64,000 nt of DNA from M3007 sp040397785 (GTDB taxonomy: Bacteria; Bacteroidota; Bacteroidia; Chitinophagales; Saprospiraceae), in NCBI GenBank assembly GCA_040397785.1, contig JBBAVI010000006.1, forward strand, positions 35,162-99,161, read 5' to 3'. Shown one piece after another: positions 53,596 to 62,116 of this stretch. A program made the translations under genes and the position numbers. The notes under the pieces were generated by a model. It searched no databases, was not told the origin of the DNA, and worked only from the letters and a program-made list of their open reading frames with translations. Position 1 is the stretch's first letter; each line of letters begins with the position of its first letter.

Positions 53596-54351
53596 TTAGC
53601 GCTTTAGTATCCAAAAATTGGCATCATCCAGGATCAATTTCAAGCCCGTTTCTTCCAGAATTTCCCTGCATTCGACTACTTCTTCTTTCGATAAAATATC
53701 CTTGTGCGGGTGTACTTCCATAAAAACCGTGTGCAATTGCTCCAACCAGGTTTTATTATCGCGCAAAAACTGCAATTCGCCGCCTTCAATATCCATGACT
53801 AGGGTATCGAATTGTAGATCGTGTGTTTGTTCCAGCGCTTTGATAGACTTTCCGGGAACTTCAATTTGAGTAGAAGATGCCCGGCGGTTGCTGCTCATTA
53901 AAATGGTACGACCAATAAAAAATGGATTGCTTTTCTGCTCCGACACCATACAGTGTTCGATTTGAAAACCGCTGCCATTGTGTTCCCGATTCCTTTCAAT
54001 AAATTGGATCAGATTCGGGTTGGCCTCCACCACTACATGCCGCTCAGGATGGGTAAGCAATTTGTTGGTCACACAGGATACAACCCCCAAACATGCTCCC
54101 AGTTCCAATACCGTCGCTTCCGGATTCAAGTATTGTTTTAGATAACGCCGTTCCTGTTTTTCATAAAAATTGATCGGAAACTGCCCTCTAAACTTGATGT
54201 CCGTTACTTCCCCTGGAATCAACAATTCCACGCCTTCCGTTTTGTATTTATTGCCCATTAGAGTAAAATACACCCCCGCCAACCAAAGTTTAGTGTTGAA
54301 TTTCAACAAGTTAAACCTTTGTCGAAGGCTTGGAACGGTCGTTGTGCTCAT
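53596..54351 (-). CDS. FkbM-family SAM-dependent methyltransferase, inserted between rpoB and rpoC
   Basis: A 251-residue methyltransferase. The SAM-binding loop is VLELGACLGVVSCV (about residues 78-91), the acidic end of strand 2 is VVVEANPNLIQFIERN, and the family signature VMDIEGGELQFL is at about 185-196. FkbM enzymes usually O-methylate sugars or polyketides and are frequent in surface-polysaccharide loci. It is the first gene after the rpoB terminator and is followed within 4 bp by a glycosyltransferase-like gene. Confidence 0.88.
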   Translation of the reverse strand: MSTTTVPSLRQRFNLLKFNTKLWLAGVYFTLMGNKYKTEGVELLIPGEVTDIKFRGQFPINFYEKQERRYLKQYLNPEATVLELGACLGVVSCVTNKLLTHPERHVVVEANPNLIQFIERNREHNGSGFQIEHCMVSEQKSNPFFIGRTILMSSNRRASSTQIEVPGKSIKALEQTHDLQFDTLVMDIEGGELQFLRDNKTWLEQLHTVFMEVHPHKDILSKEEVVECREILEETGLKLILDDANFWILKR

Positions 54352-54366
54352 TGTTTTTTCCTATTG

Positions 54367-54404
54367 AAAATGTGGAGCACAACCGTTACTTGTTATGCTC
54401 CACA
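54367..54404 (-). terminator. Intrinsic terminator after rpoB
   Basis: On the minus strand TGTGGAGCA (54404-54396) pairs perfectly with TGCTCCACA (54379-54371), 16-nt loop, then TTTT. It begins 12 bp after the rpoB stop and would uncouple rpoB from the genes that follow. Confidence 0.8.
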
Positions 54405-54415
54405 CTTCAGTGCTT

Positions 54416-57400
54416 TTATTCAAATTTTACATCTAAGGCCAAACCGCGCAATTCATGTACCAATACGTTGAAGGATTCCGGAATGTTTGGTTCTGGCAAG
54501 TTATCTCCCTTAACGATTGCTTCGTATGCTTTTGCACGACCTTGAATATCATCTGATTTCACAGTCAACAATTCCTGCAGGATATTGGATGCACCATAAG
54601 CCTCAAGTGCCCAAACCTCCATCTCACCAAAACGCTGGCCACCAAACTGGGCTTTACCACCCAAAGGTTGCTGCGTGATAAGCGAGTATGGTCCGATCGA
54701 ACGCGCGTGCATCTTATCGTCTACCATGTGGCTAAGTTTCAGCATATAAATTACACCTACTGTCGCCTTCTGGTGGAAGCGGTCACCCGTTTCGCCGTCC
54801 GACAAGAATGTTTGGCCCAATTCCGGCAAACCTGCTTTTTCGATCCAGGCTGCAACTTCGTCTGCTTTTGCACCGTCAAAGATTGGCGTTGCAAATTTCA
54901 AACCAAGGCGCTCACCAGCCCAACCCAATACCGTTTCAAAAATTTGACCCAGGTTCATACGAGATGGTACACCCAGTGGGTTCAGTACCACGTCTACCGG
55001 CGATCCGTCAGCCAAGAACGGCATATCTTCCATCCGTACAATACGGCTTACGATACCCTTGTTGCCGTGGCGACCCGCCAATTTATCCCCTACTTTCAGT
55101 TTGCGTTTCTTAGCGATGTACACTTTCGCCAATTTCAATACGCCCGCTGGCAATTCATCACCAATGCTGATGTTAAACTTTTCGCGTTTGTAACGGCCCA
55201 CTTCTTCATTCACTTTGATGCTGTAGTTGTGCAGCAAACGAGCAATCAAGTGGTTCGTATTTTTCTCATTGGTCCAGTTGGTGTAATCCACCTGACTGAA
55301 ATCAATCTGGTCGCGCAGAATCTGAACGCTCAATTTGGAGCCTTTCGGAACCATTTCGTCGTTGTAGATCGAGCGAATACCATTTGTAACCTTATCTTTT
55401 ACCAACAATTGAAGTTTATCGATCAAAATCGTCTTCAACTTGTTGAGTGCAATTACGTGTTCATCATCCAATTTATCCAAAAGTGCCTTTTCAGACTCTT
55501 TTTGAACTTTATCTTTCTTAGCACGGGCAAACAGCTGCTTGTCGATCACCACCCCATTGATACTTGGTGGCACTTTCAAAGAAGCATCTTTTACGTCGCC
55601 TGCTTTGTCACCAAAGATCGCACGCAAGAGTTTTTCCTCTGGTGTCGGGTCGGTTTCACCTTTTGGTGTAATTTTACCAATCAGAATATCCCCTTCTTTC
55701 GCCCAGGCACCGATGCGGATGATACCGTGTTCGTCGAGGTCTTTAGTGGCTTCCTCACTTACGTTTGGAATATCAGCCGTTAATTCTTCCTCGCCAAGTT
55801 TTGTATCACGTACATCCAACTCAAAGTGCTCAATATGGATCGAGGTAAATACATCTTCTTGTACAACACGCTCTGACAATACGATCGCATCCTCGAAGTT
55901 GTACCCTTTCCAAGGCATAAATGCCACTTTGAGGTTTTGGCCTAAGGCCAATTCGCCATTTTCGGTAGCATACCCTTCACAAAGAATATCGCCTTCTTCT
56001 ACACGTTGTCCGCGGCGTACAATTGGTTTCAGGTTGATGCAAGTACCTTGGTTGGTACGCATAAACTTGGTCAATTTGTACGTTTTACGCGCATCTTCGA
56101 AAGAAACCAATTGATCTTCTTCTGTACGGTCGTAGTTGATGATAATTTCGTTTGCGTCAACATATTCTACTACACCACTGCCTTCGGCATTGATCAACAT
56201 CCGGGAGTCACGGGCAACTTTCGCTTCAAGGCCTGTACCCACCACTGGTGAGTTCGGACGAATCAGCGGAACTGCTTGACGTTGCATGTTTGATCCCATC
56301 AAGGCACGGTTCGCATCATCATTCTCAAGGAACGGAATCAAGGAAGCCGACACCCCTACAATTTGGTTGGGTGCAACGTCGATATATTCCAGTTCATCGG
56401 GTGTCAAAATCGGGAAGTCACCATGTTCGCGTGCTTTCACACGATCGTTCAAGAAAGCGCCACTTTCGTCAACTGGAGAGTTGGCTTGTGCGATTTTCTT
56501 GTAATCTTCTGCTTCAGCGGACAGGTATTCCACATCGCCTTCCATAATTACCTTACCTGCGTCTACACGACGATAAGGCGTTTCAAGGAAGCCCATTTTG
56601 TTGATTTTCGCGTGGGTACACAGGGTAGAGATCAAACCGATGTTTGGTCCTTCCGGTGTTTCAATCGTACACAAACGGCCATAGTGGGAGTAGTGTACGT
56701 CACGCACCTCAAAGCCAGCGCGCTCGCGGGAAAGACCACCTGGTCCGAGTGCCGAAATACGGCGCTTGTGGGTGATTTCAGAGAGCGGGTTGGTTTGATC
56801 GAGGAACTGCGACAACTGGCTGGTACCGAAGAACGAATTGATCACGGAAGAAAGCGTACGCGCGTTAATCAGATCAACTGGCGTAAATACTTCATTATCA
56901 CGTACGTTCATGCGTTCGCGAATCGTACGCGCCATCCGTGCAAGACCCACACCGAACTGAGCGTACAATTGCTCGCCCACGGTACGTACCCGACGGTTGG
57001 AAAGGTGGTCAATATCGTCGATTTCGGCCTTGTTATTGATCAAACTTACGATATAACGCACGATGGCGATGATATCTTCTTTGGTCAAAACCAGGTTGTT
57101 GTCGTCAATATCCAACTGCAACTTGCGGTTGATTTTGAAACGGCCCACCTCGCCAAGGTTGTAACGCTTGTCGGAGAAGAACAATTTCTCAATGATACCA
57201 CGTGCAGTTTCGTCATCTGGTGGATCGCTTCCGCGCAGCTGACGGTATATGTAAGTCACGGCTTCAAGTTCGCTCGAAGTCGGGTCTTTTTGTAACGTAT
57301 TATAGATGATCGAAAAGTCTTCATCGATATCAGTACGTTGCAGGATAATAGTTGTAGTACCTGCATCGAGGATCAATTCGATGTTTTCTTCATCCAGCAA

Positions 57401-58255
57401 GGTATCGCGTTCCAGGATGATTTCATTCCGTTCGATGGTAACCACCTCACCGGTGTCTTCGTCCACGAAGTCTTCTGTCCAGGTCTTCAATACCCGAGCC
57501 GCCAATTTCCGACCAACAGAGCCTTCCAGGTTTTCGCGGGTGCAAGCAATTTCATCGGCCAGGTTGAACAGGTCGAGGATTGCTTTGTCCGTATCGAAAC
57601 CAATTGCGCGCAGCAAGGTGGTTACTGGAAACTTCTTTTTCCGGTCGATGTACGCGTACATCACCAGGTTGATATCGGTCGCAAACTCCATCCAGGCGCC
57701 TTTGAACGGGATAACCCGTGCGCTGTAGATTTTGGTACCGTTCGGGTGAAAACTTTGTCCAAAAAATACGCCGGGAGAGCGGTGCAATTGGGATACAATC
57801 ACGCGTTCGGCGCCATTGATCACAAAAGTACCTTTCGGCGTCATGTACGGGATATTTCCAAGGAATACATCCTGCACAATCGTTTGGAAGTCAATATGTT
57901 CTTCATCGTTACAAGAAAGCCTTAATTTGGCTTTCAGGGGTACCGAATACGTCAAGCCCCGTTGCATACACTCATCAATGGTGTAGCGAGGGGGATCGAT
58001 GAAGTAATCGAGAAACTCGAGGTTAAAAATATTCCGCGCGTCGGTGATCGGGAAGTTTTCCTGAAACACGCGGTAGAGCCCTTCACTGTTACGGTTTTCG
58101 GGCGTGGTTTCCAGCTGAAAAAACTCCTGAAAGGATTTGAGCTGGATTTCAAGGAGGTCAGGATAATTACCTGCGAGCCGAATCTTGCCGAAGCTGAAAC
58201 GATTCTGAACGCCTGTTTTTTGGACTGCCCCGTTAGAGATGCCGTTATTGGTCAT
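54416..58255 (-). CDS. rpoB: DNA-directed RNA polymerase subunit beta
   Basis: A 1279-residue subunit. Recognisable regions: the rifampicin-pocket segment FFGTSQLSQFLDQTNPLSEITHKRRISALGPGG (in parts), the following GFEVRDVHYSHYGRLCTIETPEGPNIGLI, the active-site-proximal KGYNFEDAIVLS, and GRHGNKGIVSRI near the C-terminus. The rifampicin-region residues look wild type (QLSQFLDQ, HKRR). The gene has a promoter-like element upstream and a strong hairpin downstream, so it may be an independent transcription unit. Confidence 0.99.
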   Translation of the reverse strand: MTNNGISNGAVQKTGVQNRFSFGKIRLAGNYPDLLEIQLKSFQEFFQLETTPENRNSEGLYRVFQENFPITDARNIFNLEFLDYFIDPPRYTIDECMQRGLTYSVPLKAKLRLSCNDEEHIDFQTIVQDVFLGNIPYMTPKGTFVINGAERVIVSQLHRSPGVFFGQSFHPNGTKIYSARVIPFKGAWMEFATDINLVMYAYIDRKKKFPVTTLLRAIGFDTDKAILDLFNLADEIACTRENLEGSVGRKLAARVLKTWTEDFVDEDTGEVVTIERNEIILERDTLLDEENIELILDAGTTTIILQRTDIDEDFSIIYNTLQKDPTSSELEAVTYIYRQLRGSDPPDDETARGIIEKLFFSDKRYNLGEVGRFKINRKLQLDIDDNNLVLTKEDIIAIVRYIVSLINNKAEIDDIDHLSNRRVRTVGEQLYAQFGVGLARMARTIRERMNVRDNEVFTPVDLINARTLSSVINSFFGTSQLSQFLDQTNPLSEITHKRRISALGPGGLSRERAGFEVRDVHYSHYGRLCTIETPEGPNIGLISTLCTHAKINKMGFLETPYRRVDAGKVIMEGDVEYLSAEAEDYKKIAQANSPVDESGAFLNDRVKAREHGDFPILTPDELEYIDVAPNQIVGVSASLIPFLENDDANRALMGSNMQRQAVPLIRPNSPVVGTGLEAKVARDSRMLINAEGSGVVEYVDANEIIINYDRTEEDQLVSFEDARKTYKLTKFMRTNQGTCINLKPIVRRGQRVEEGDILCEGYATENGELALGQNLKVAFMPWKGYNFEDAIVLSERVVQEDVFTSIHIEHFELDVRDTKLGEEELTADIPNVSEEATKDLDEHGIIRIGAWAKEGDILIGKITPKGETDPTPEEKLLRAIFGDKAGDVKDASLKVPPSINGVVIDKQLFARAKKDKVQKESEKALLDKLDDEHVIALNKLKTILIDKLQLLVKDKVTNGIRSIYNDEMVPKGSKLSVQILRDQIDFSQVDYTNWTNEKNTNHLIARLLHNYSIKVNEEVGRYKREKFNISIGDELPAGVLKLAKVYIAKKRKLKVGDKLAGRHGNKGIVSRIVRMEDMPFLADGSPVDVVLNPLGVPSRMNLGQIFETVLGWAGERLGLKFATPIFDGAKADEVAAWIEKAGLPELGQTFLSDGETGDRFHQKATVGVIYMLKLSHMVDDKMHARSIGPYSLITQQPLGGKAQFGGQRFGEMEVWALEAYGASNILQELLTVKSDDIQGRAKAYEAIVKGDNLPEPNIPESFNVLVHELRGLALDVKFE

Positions 58256-58386
58256 TTTTGCAATTATATGCTTGAATGCTGATTGGCGGGTGCCGGAAGT
58301 AAACTCGGCATGAGTGCGCTATGGTCGGATAGCAATACTCATAAACACTTAAATGGTCAAAATAGTTGCGTGCTACAGTATACAGA

Positions 58387-58417
58387 CAAAGATAGGCTTA
58401 ACACGTTTTGGCCGAAA
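58387..58417 (-). promoter_or_regulatory. Candidate rpoB promoter (TATCTTTG)
   Basis: Minus strand: exact TATCTTTG at 58394-58387, with TTTC (one mismatch to TTTG) 19 bp upstream at 58417-58414. It lies about 130 bp before the rpoB ATG in the 304-bp rplL-rpoB spacer, which otherwise shows only the hairpin near rplL. Confidence 0.6.
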
Positions 58418-58509
58418 GCCGGAACATGTTAAGCCATATCATTAAATATCTGTTGAAAAGTAGCGTACAAGCATGGAGTCGAATAAGCAAGACTGTTGTT
58501 GTGTGATAA

Positions 58510-58540
58510 ACAGGATGGGCTGAAAAGCATCAAATCCTGT
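58510..58540 (-). terminator. Weak terminator/attenuator hairpin after rplL
   Basis: ACAGGAT (58540-58534 on minus) pairs with ATCCTGT (58516-58510), 17-nt loop, then TTATC. It is 20 bp after rplL. In many bacteria partial termination here sets the ribosomal protein to RNA polymerase ratio. Confidence 0.5.
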
Positions 58541-58559
58541 GACCCTGCATCAACGTGGC

Positions 58560-58940
58560 TTACTTAACTTCGATTACCGCACCTACGCCTTCCAAAGTAG
58601 CTTTCAGAGATTCTGCTTCAGCCTTATTCACGCCGCTTTTCAGCGGGCTTGGAGCGCCGTCAACAAGATCTTTTGCTTCTTTCAAACCCAGACCTAAGAG
58701 GTTTTTCACCTCTTTCACTACGTTCAATTTATTAGCGCCTGCATCTTTCAGAATTACATCGAATTCAGTTTTTTCTGCTGGAGCTGCATCGCCTGCGCCA
58801 CCAGCTGCTGGTGCTGCCATTGCTACTGCTGCTGCTGCAGGTTCGATCCCGTAATCATCTTTCAGGATATTGGCCAGTTCATTGGCTTCTTTAATCGTGA
58901 GGTTCACGAGCGATTCAGCCAGTGCTTTCAAATCTGCCAT
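58560..58940 (-). CDS. rplL: Ribosomal protein bL12 (L7/L12)
   Basis: A 126-residue stalk protein that recruits translational GTPases. N-terminal dimerisation helix pair (ALAESLVNLTIKEANELANIL), Ala/Gly/Pro hinge (about 35-55), and the C-terminal domain with KLNVVKEVKNLLGLGLKEAKDLVDGAP, the factor-binding surface. Length and composition are typical. Confidence 0.98.
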   Translation of the reverse strand: MADLKALAESLVNLTIKEANELANILKDDYGIEPAAAAVAMAAPAAGGAGDAAPAEKTEFDVILKDAGANKLNVVKEVKNLLGLGLKEAKDLVDGAPSPLKSGVNKAEAESLKATLEGVGAVIEVK

Positions 58941-59073
58941 TGTTGTAGAATTTAAAAAGTTGTTTGCAAAAAATGGTTAAAAAACAGTTCTAAGGGGAAT
59001 TTCAAAATTGTAATACTTTATTGTGCGTACTTGGAAGCCAAAGAAAAACGAGCGGTTACCCGCATTGATAATC

Positions 59074-59610
59074 TTATTCCGCAGCGCCTTCGCGCTCTTG
59101 GAGGGTCTTGATGATACCTGCAAGTTTGCCGCCGGTAGCCGTAATTTGGCTTGAGAGGCGTTTTCCAGGTGATTGCAAGAGACCAAGAATCTCGCCGATC
59201 ATCTCGTCCTTGCTCTTCAGTTTCGTCAACGATTTTAGGTTGTCGTCACCGATATAAACAGAGGAGTCGATGTATGCTGCTTTCAAAAGCGGGCGTTCAT
59301 TCGTTTTACGGAATTCTTCCAGCAACACTGCAGGCGATTTTGGATTTTCAGAAAAAAGAATGGTGGTTGGGCCTTTCAGCACTTCAAAGAGTGCGCTGTA
59401 ACCTTTTGATTCTGGCGCATCTTCCAACGCTTTTTGAATCAGGCTGTTTTTGGCCACTTTTACCGTGATGCCTTTTTCGTAGCACATCTGGCGGAAAACA
59501 TTGATTTTGGAAACCGGCAACGTTGACGAATCCGTCAGGTAGAAAAATGGGGTACTACCCAGTTCTTCCTTCAGGACCGCAATCGCTTCCGTTTTTTCTG
59601 CTCTTGTCAT
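59074..59610 (-). CDS. rplJ: Ribosomal protein uL10
   Basis: A 178-residue stalk base protein that binds 23S rRNA and bL12 dimers. N-terminus TRAEKTEAIAVLKEELGSTPFFYLTDSS (in parts) and YEKGITVKVAKNSLIQKAL are typical of uL10; the C-terminal helix binds bL12. It lies 133 bp upstream of rplL. The 90-bp spacer before it may hold a translational control region, but I saw no clear structure. Confidence 0.97.
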   Translation of the reverse strand: MTRAEKTEAIAVLKEELGSTPFFYLTDSSTLPVSKINVFRQMCYEKGITVKVAKNSLIQKALEDAPESKGYSALFEVLKGPTTILFSENPKSPAVLLEEFRKTNERPLLKAAYIDSSVYIGDDNLKSLTKLKSKDEMIGEILGLLQSPGKRLSSQITATGGKLAGIIKTLQEREGAAE

Positions 59611-59700
59611 TTCTTATATTGTTGAAATGTTGCGTTTTAGTTGAATCGTGTCGTGGCGTTTTTGATGGAAAAGACCGTTTAAAATGCCAAATTGAGCACG

Positions 59701-60396
59701 TTAGACTTTGATAGACTTAGGATCGACGTGAATACCAGGACTCATCGTGCTTGCTACAGAAACCGAGCGCATGTACACCCCTTTTGCGGAGGATGGTTTC
59801 ATGCGTACGAGGGTAGCAATCAGTTCGTGTGCATTGTCCGTCAATTGTTCTGGCGTAAATGAAACACGGCCGATAGAGGCATGGATAATACCGAACTTAT
59901 CAACACGGAAAGCGATTTTACCTTTTTTCACCCCTGAAACCGCCGAGGCGATATCATTGGAAACAGTACCTGTTTTTGGGTTTGGCATCAAACCGCGAGG
60001 GCCGAGGATACGGGCAACTTTACCAAGTTGCGCCATTACGTTGGGGGTAGCGATGATAACATCAACATCCATCCAACCTTCTGTTACCTTTTGAATGTAT
60101 TCGTCCAATCCAACAAAGTCTGCGCCCGCTTCTTTCGCTTCCGCTTCTCTGTCTGGTGTACAGAATACCAATACCCGTTTGGTTTTACCAGTACCGTGTG
60201 GTAAAGATACCGTACCACGCAGTGCTTGATCCGCTTTGCGAGGGTCAACCCCCAAACGAACGTGCACGTCTACAGAAGCATTAAATTTCGTAGTATTGAC
60301 TTCTTTGACCAAACCCATTGCTTCAGTGAGCGAATAAAGTTTGTCTTTGTCTACTTTCGAATCAACGATCTTCCGTTTTTTCGTTACTTGAGCCAT
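59701..60396 (-). CDS. rplA: Ribosomal protein uL1
   Basis: A 231-residue L1-stalk protein. Signature segments: FNASVDVHVRLGVDPRKADQ, RGTVSLPHGTGK, FCTPDREAEAKEAGADFVG and LGPRGLMPNPKTGTV, the rRNA-binding loop. It follows rplK by 79 bp, with a small GTCCCG/CGGGAC hairpin (60421-60437) in between. Known in other bacteria as a translational repressor of its own operon. Confidence 0.98.
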   Translation of the reverse strand: MAQVTKKRKIVDSKVDKDKLYSLTEAMGLVKEVNTTKFNASVDVHVRLGVDPRKADQALRGTVSLPHGTGKTKRVLVFCTPDREAEAKEAGADFVGLDEYIQKVTEGWMDVDVIIATPNVMAQLGKVARILGPRGLMPNPKTGTVSNDIASAVSGVKKGKIAFRVDKFGIIHASIGRVSFTPEQLTDNAHELIATLVRMKPSSAKGVYMRSVSVASTMSPGIHVDPKSIKV

Positions 60397-60475
60397 TATG
60401 AACTTTAATTTAAGGTTAACGTCCCGATGGGCGGGACTCCCTTCAACCGACCAGTTAAAAAGGCCGATTGTGTGT

Positions 60476-60925
60476 TTAGTTACTCCAAGGAGCGTCGCCA
60501 GAAATTGTAAGGCCCATGCTGCGTGCCGTACCTGCTATCATTTTCATAGCAGACTCGATGGTAAAGCAGTTCAAATCGGGCATTTTATTTTCGGCAATTG
60601 CACGTACTTGTTCCCAGGTTACCGTACCTACTTTTTTCCGGTTTGGTTCTGGAGAACCTTTACCGGGGGCAAGTTTGCAGGCTTCGAACAACTGGATCGC
60701 AGCAGGTGGTGTTTTGATGACAAAATCAAAGGTTTTGTCTTTATACACCTTAATGATCACCGGCAAAATTTTTCCGATTGATTCTTGGGTTTGCGCGTTG
60801 AAACGCTTGCAGAACTCCATGATGTTTACACCTTTCGAACCGAGTGCTGGACCGATAGGTGGCGCAGGGTTTGCCTGACCGCCTTTCACCTGAAGTTTAA
60901 TATAAATGTCTACTTCTTTTGCCAT
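60476..60925 (-). CDS. rplK: Ribosomal protein uL11
   Basis: A 149-residue protein of the GTPase-associated centre. KLQVKGGQANPAPPIGPALGSKGVNIMEFC is the hallmark N-terminal region (proline-rich hinge), and the C-terminal rRNA-binding domain ends in GTARSMGLTISG. Its spacer to nusG holds a strong composite hairpin. Confidence 0.98.
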   Translation of the reverse strand: MAKEVDIYIKLQVKGGQANPAPPIGPALGSKGVNIMEFCKRFNAQTQESIGKILPVIIKVYKDKTFDFVIKTPPAAIQLFEACKLAPGKGSPEPNRKKVGTVTWEQVRAIAENKMPDLNCFTIESAMKMIAGTARSMGLTISGDAPWSN

Positions 60926-60980
60926 TTTTCAAGATTTTCAGAACATTACGCTCTGATTCTGAACGATTTATAAAGATCAT

Positions 60981-61035
60981 AATACTTTCTGGTGTGGAAG
61001 CGAGCCCGGGAGAAGCGGGCATCAAAGAAAGTATT
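60981..61035 (-). other. Composite hairpin in the nusG-rplK spacer
   Basis: Outer perfect 10-bp stem AATACTTTCT (60981-60990) / AGAAAGTATT (61026-61035), enclosing an inner 5-bp stem GCCCG (61004-61008) / CGGGC (61016-61020). The outer stem touches the nusG stop codon. No U-tract follows, so I read it as a leader structure or processing site and not a terminator. Confidence 0.6.
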
Positions 61036-61615
61036 AACTGATTTTCTCGACTTGCATGAAATTGAGTTCTACTTCTGTACCGCGGCCAAAAATCTTCACG
61101 ATAACTTTCAATTTCTTTTTTTCTTCGTTTACTTCCTGGATATCGCCTACAAATTCTGCAAACGGACCATCAGTAATTTTAACGGTTTCACCAATCAGGA
61201 ACGGCTCGCTCATTACTTCACCCGCTTCTGAACTTTCGTCTACTTTACCCAGCAAACGATTGGCTTCCACCTGCGTCATGGGCAAGGGAACCTCTTTGCC
61301 CAAAAAGTGGATTACATTCGGCATATCGCTGATATGTTTGGCGATGTCACCATTCAAGCGGTTTCCGAAAGCTTCCACGAGGATATAACCCGGCAGCAGA
61401 TTTCGTTCCTGCATGACTTTTTTACCGTTTCTGATTTTGTACACCTTTTCAGTAGGTACGACTACAGAAAATATAATTTCTTGCCATCCCGAGCGTTCAA
61501 TCTCAAGTAAAATACGTTCCTGAATCTTTCTCTCTTTACCGCTGATGACACGCAGCGAATACCATTTTCGTTGGTCGTTGCTTTGGTCTGTACTCGTATT
61601 TTTTTCCTGAATCAT
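61034..61615 (-). CDS. nusG: Transcription termination/antitermination factor NusG
   Basis: A 193-residue elongation factor. NGN domain (about 18-125): KWYSLRVISGKERKIQERIL and LLPGYILVEA; KOW domain (about 140-193): GETVKITDGPFAEFVGDIQEVNEEKKKLKV. The first 15 residues are a short acidic/Asn-rich extension. It couples RNA polymerase to the ribosome or Rho. It follows secE by 32 bp. Confidence 0.98.
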   Translation of the reverse strand: MIQEKNTSTDQSNDQRKWYSLRVISGKERKIQERILLEIERSGWQEIIFSVVVPTEKVYKIRNGKKVMQERNLLPGYILVEAFGNRLNGDIAKHISDMPNVIHFLGKEVPLPMTQVEANRLLGKVDESSEAGEVMSEPFLIGETVKITDGPFAEFVGDIQEVNEEKKKLKVIVKIFGRGTEVELNFMQVEKIS

Positions 61616-61647
61616 GGTTGCCGGGTTGATTAGTTGAACAAATCAAA

Positions 61648-61845
61648 TTATTTCCAAATACCATAAATGGTTTTGAAAACCAGGCTACAAAGTGCGTCCA
61701 TTCCAAAAATAAGGAGTGCAAGCATTGCGGAAGTAACCAAAACGACCACAGTACTTTCCTGCAACTGTTGTGCAGTTGGCCAGGAAACATTTTTCAGCAA
61801 CTCATTGTAGCTTTCCCGCAGATAAAGCATCAATTTTTTATCCAT
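61648..61845 (-). CDS. secE: Preprotein translocase subunit SecE
   Basis: A 65-residue single-span subunit of SecYEG. I start at ATG 61845 (MDKKLMLYLRESYNELLKNV); the in-frame extension upstream has no conservation. The amphipathic helix with ELLKNVSWPT precedes one membrane segment (STVVVLVTSAMLALLIFGMD). Position between tRNA-Trp and nusG is the classical one. Confidence 0.95.
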   Translation of the reverse strand: MDKKLMLYLRESYNELLKNVSWPTAQQLQESTVVVLVTSAMLALLIFGMDALCSLVFKTIYGIWK

Positions 61846-61977
61846 CTTCCGATTATTGTAGCCAATTTTAAAAATGGCGTAATGTAAATGTGCAGCAACG
61901 CAGCATACTTTTTTAGAAAAAAAAGCGATTGTCAGTATAAAACCAACAACCAGCAACGTTTAACTAACCGATAAGTG

Positions 61978-62050
61978 CAGGGGCAGCAGGGCTCGAACCC
62001 GCAGCCTGAGGTTTTGGAGACCTCCACTCTACCAATTGAGCTATGCCCCT
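61978..62050 (-). tRNA. tRNA-Trp (CCA)
   Basis: A 73-nt cloverleaf on the minus strand. Acceptor AGGGGCA/TGCCCCT, D-arm AGCTCAATTGGTAGAGT, anticodon stem GAGGT/ACCTC with loop CTCCAAA giving anticodon CCA, T-loop GGTTCGAGCCC. Discriminator G. CCA end not encoded. Confidence 0.97.
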
Positions 62051-62059
62051 AAAAAGGAT

Positions 62060-62107
62060 GTCTGTGCGTTTGAAAGATCGTAAAAATAACCTGACAAACA
62101 CACAGAC
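62060..62107 (-). other. 13-bp hairpin between tuf and tRNA-Trp
   Basis: GTCTGTGTGTTTG (62107-62095 on minus) pairs with CAAACGCACAGAC (62072-62060) with one G-U, 22-nt loop, followed by ATCCTTTTT. It may terminate tuf or mark RNA cleavage before the tRNA. A TACCTTTG string (62114-62107 on minus) overlaps its start. Confidence 0.65.
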
Positions 62108-62116
62108 AAAGGTATC

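Noticed and set aside
54668..55783. 371-codon open frame on the plus strand
   Set aside because: Antisense to rpoB, rich in Phe/Gln/His as expected from reversed codon usage.
62107..62114. TACCTTTG as a separate promoter for tRNA-Trp/secE
   Set aside because: Its start point would fall inside the 13-bp hairpin and no -33 element is seen; kept only as a remark.
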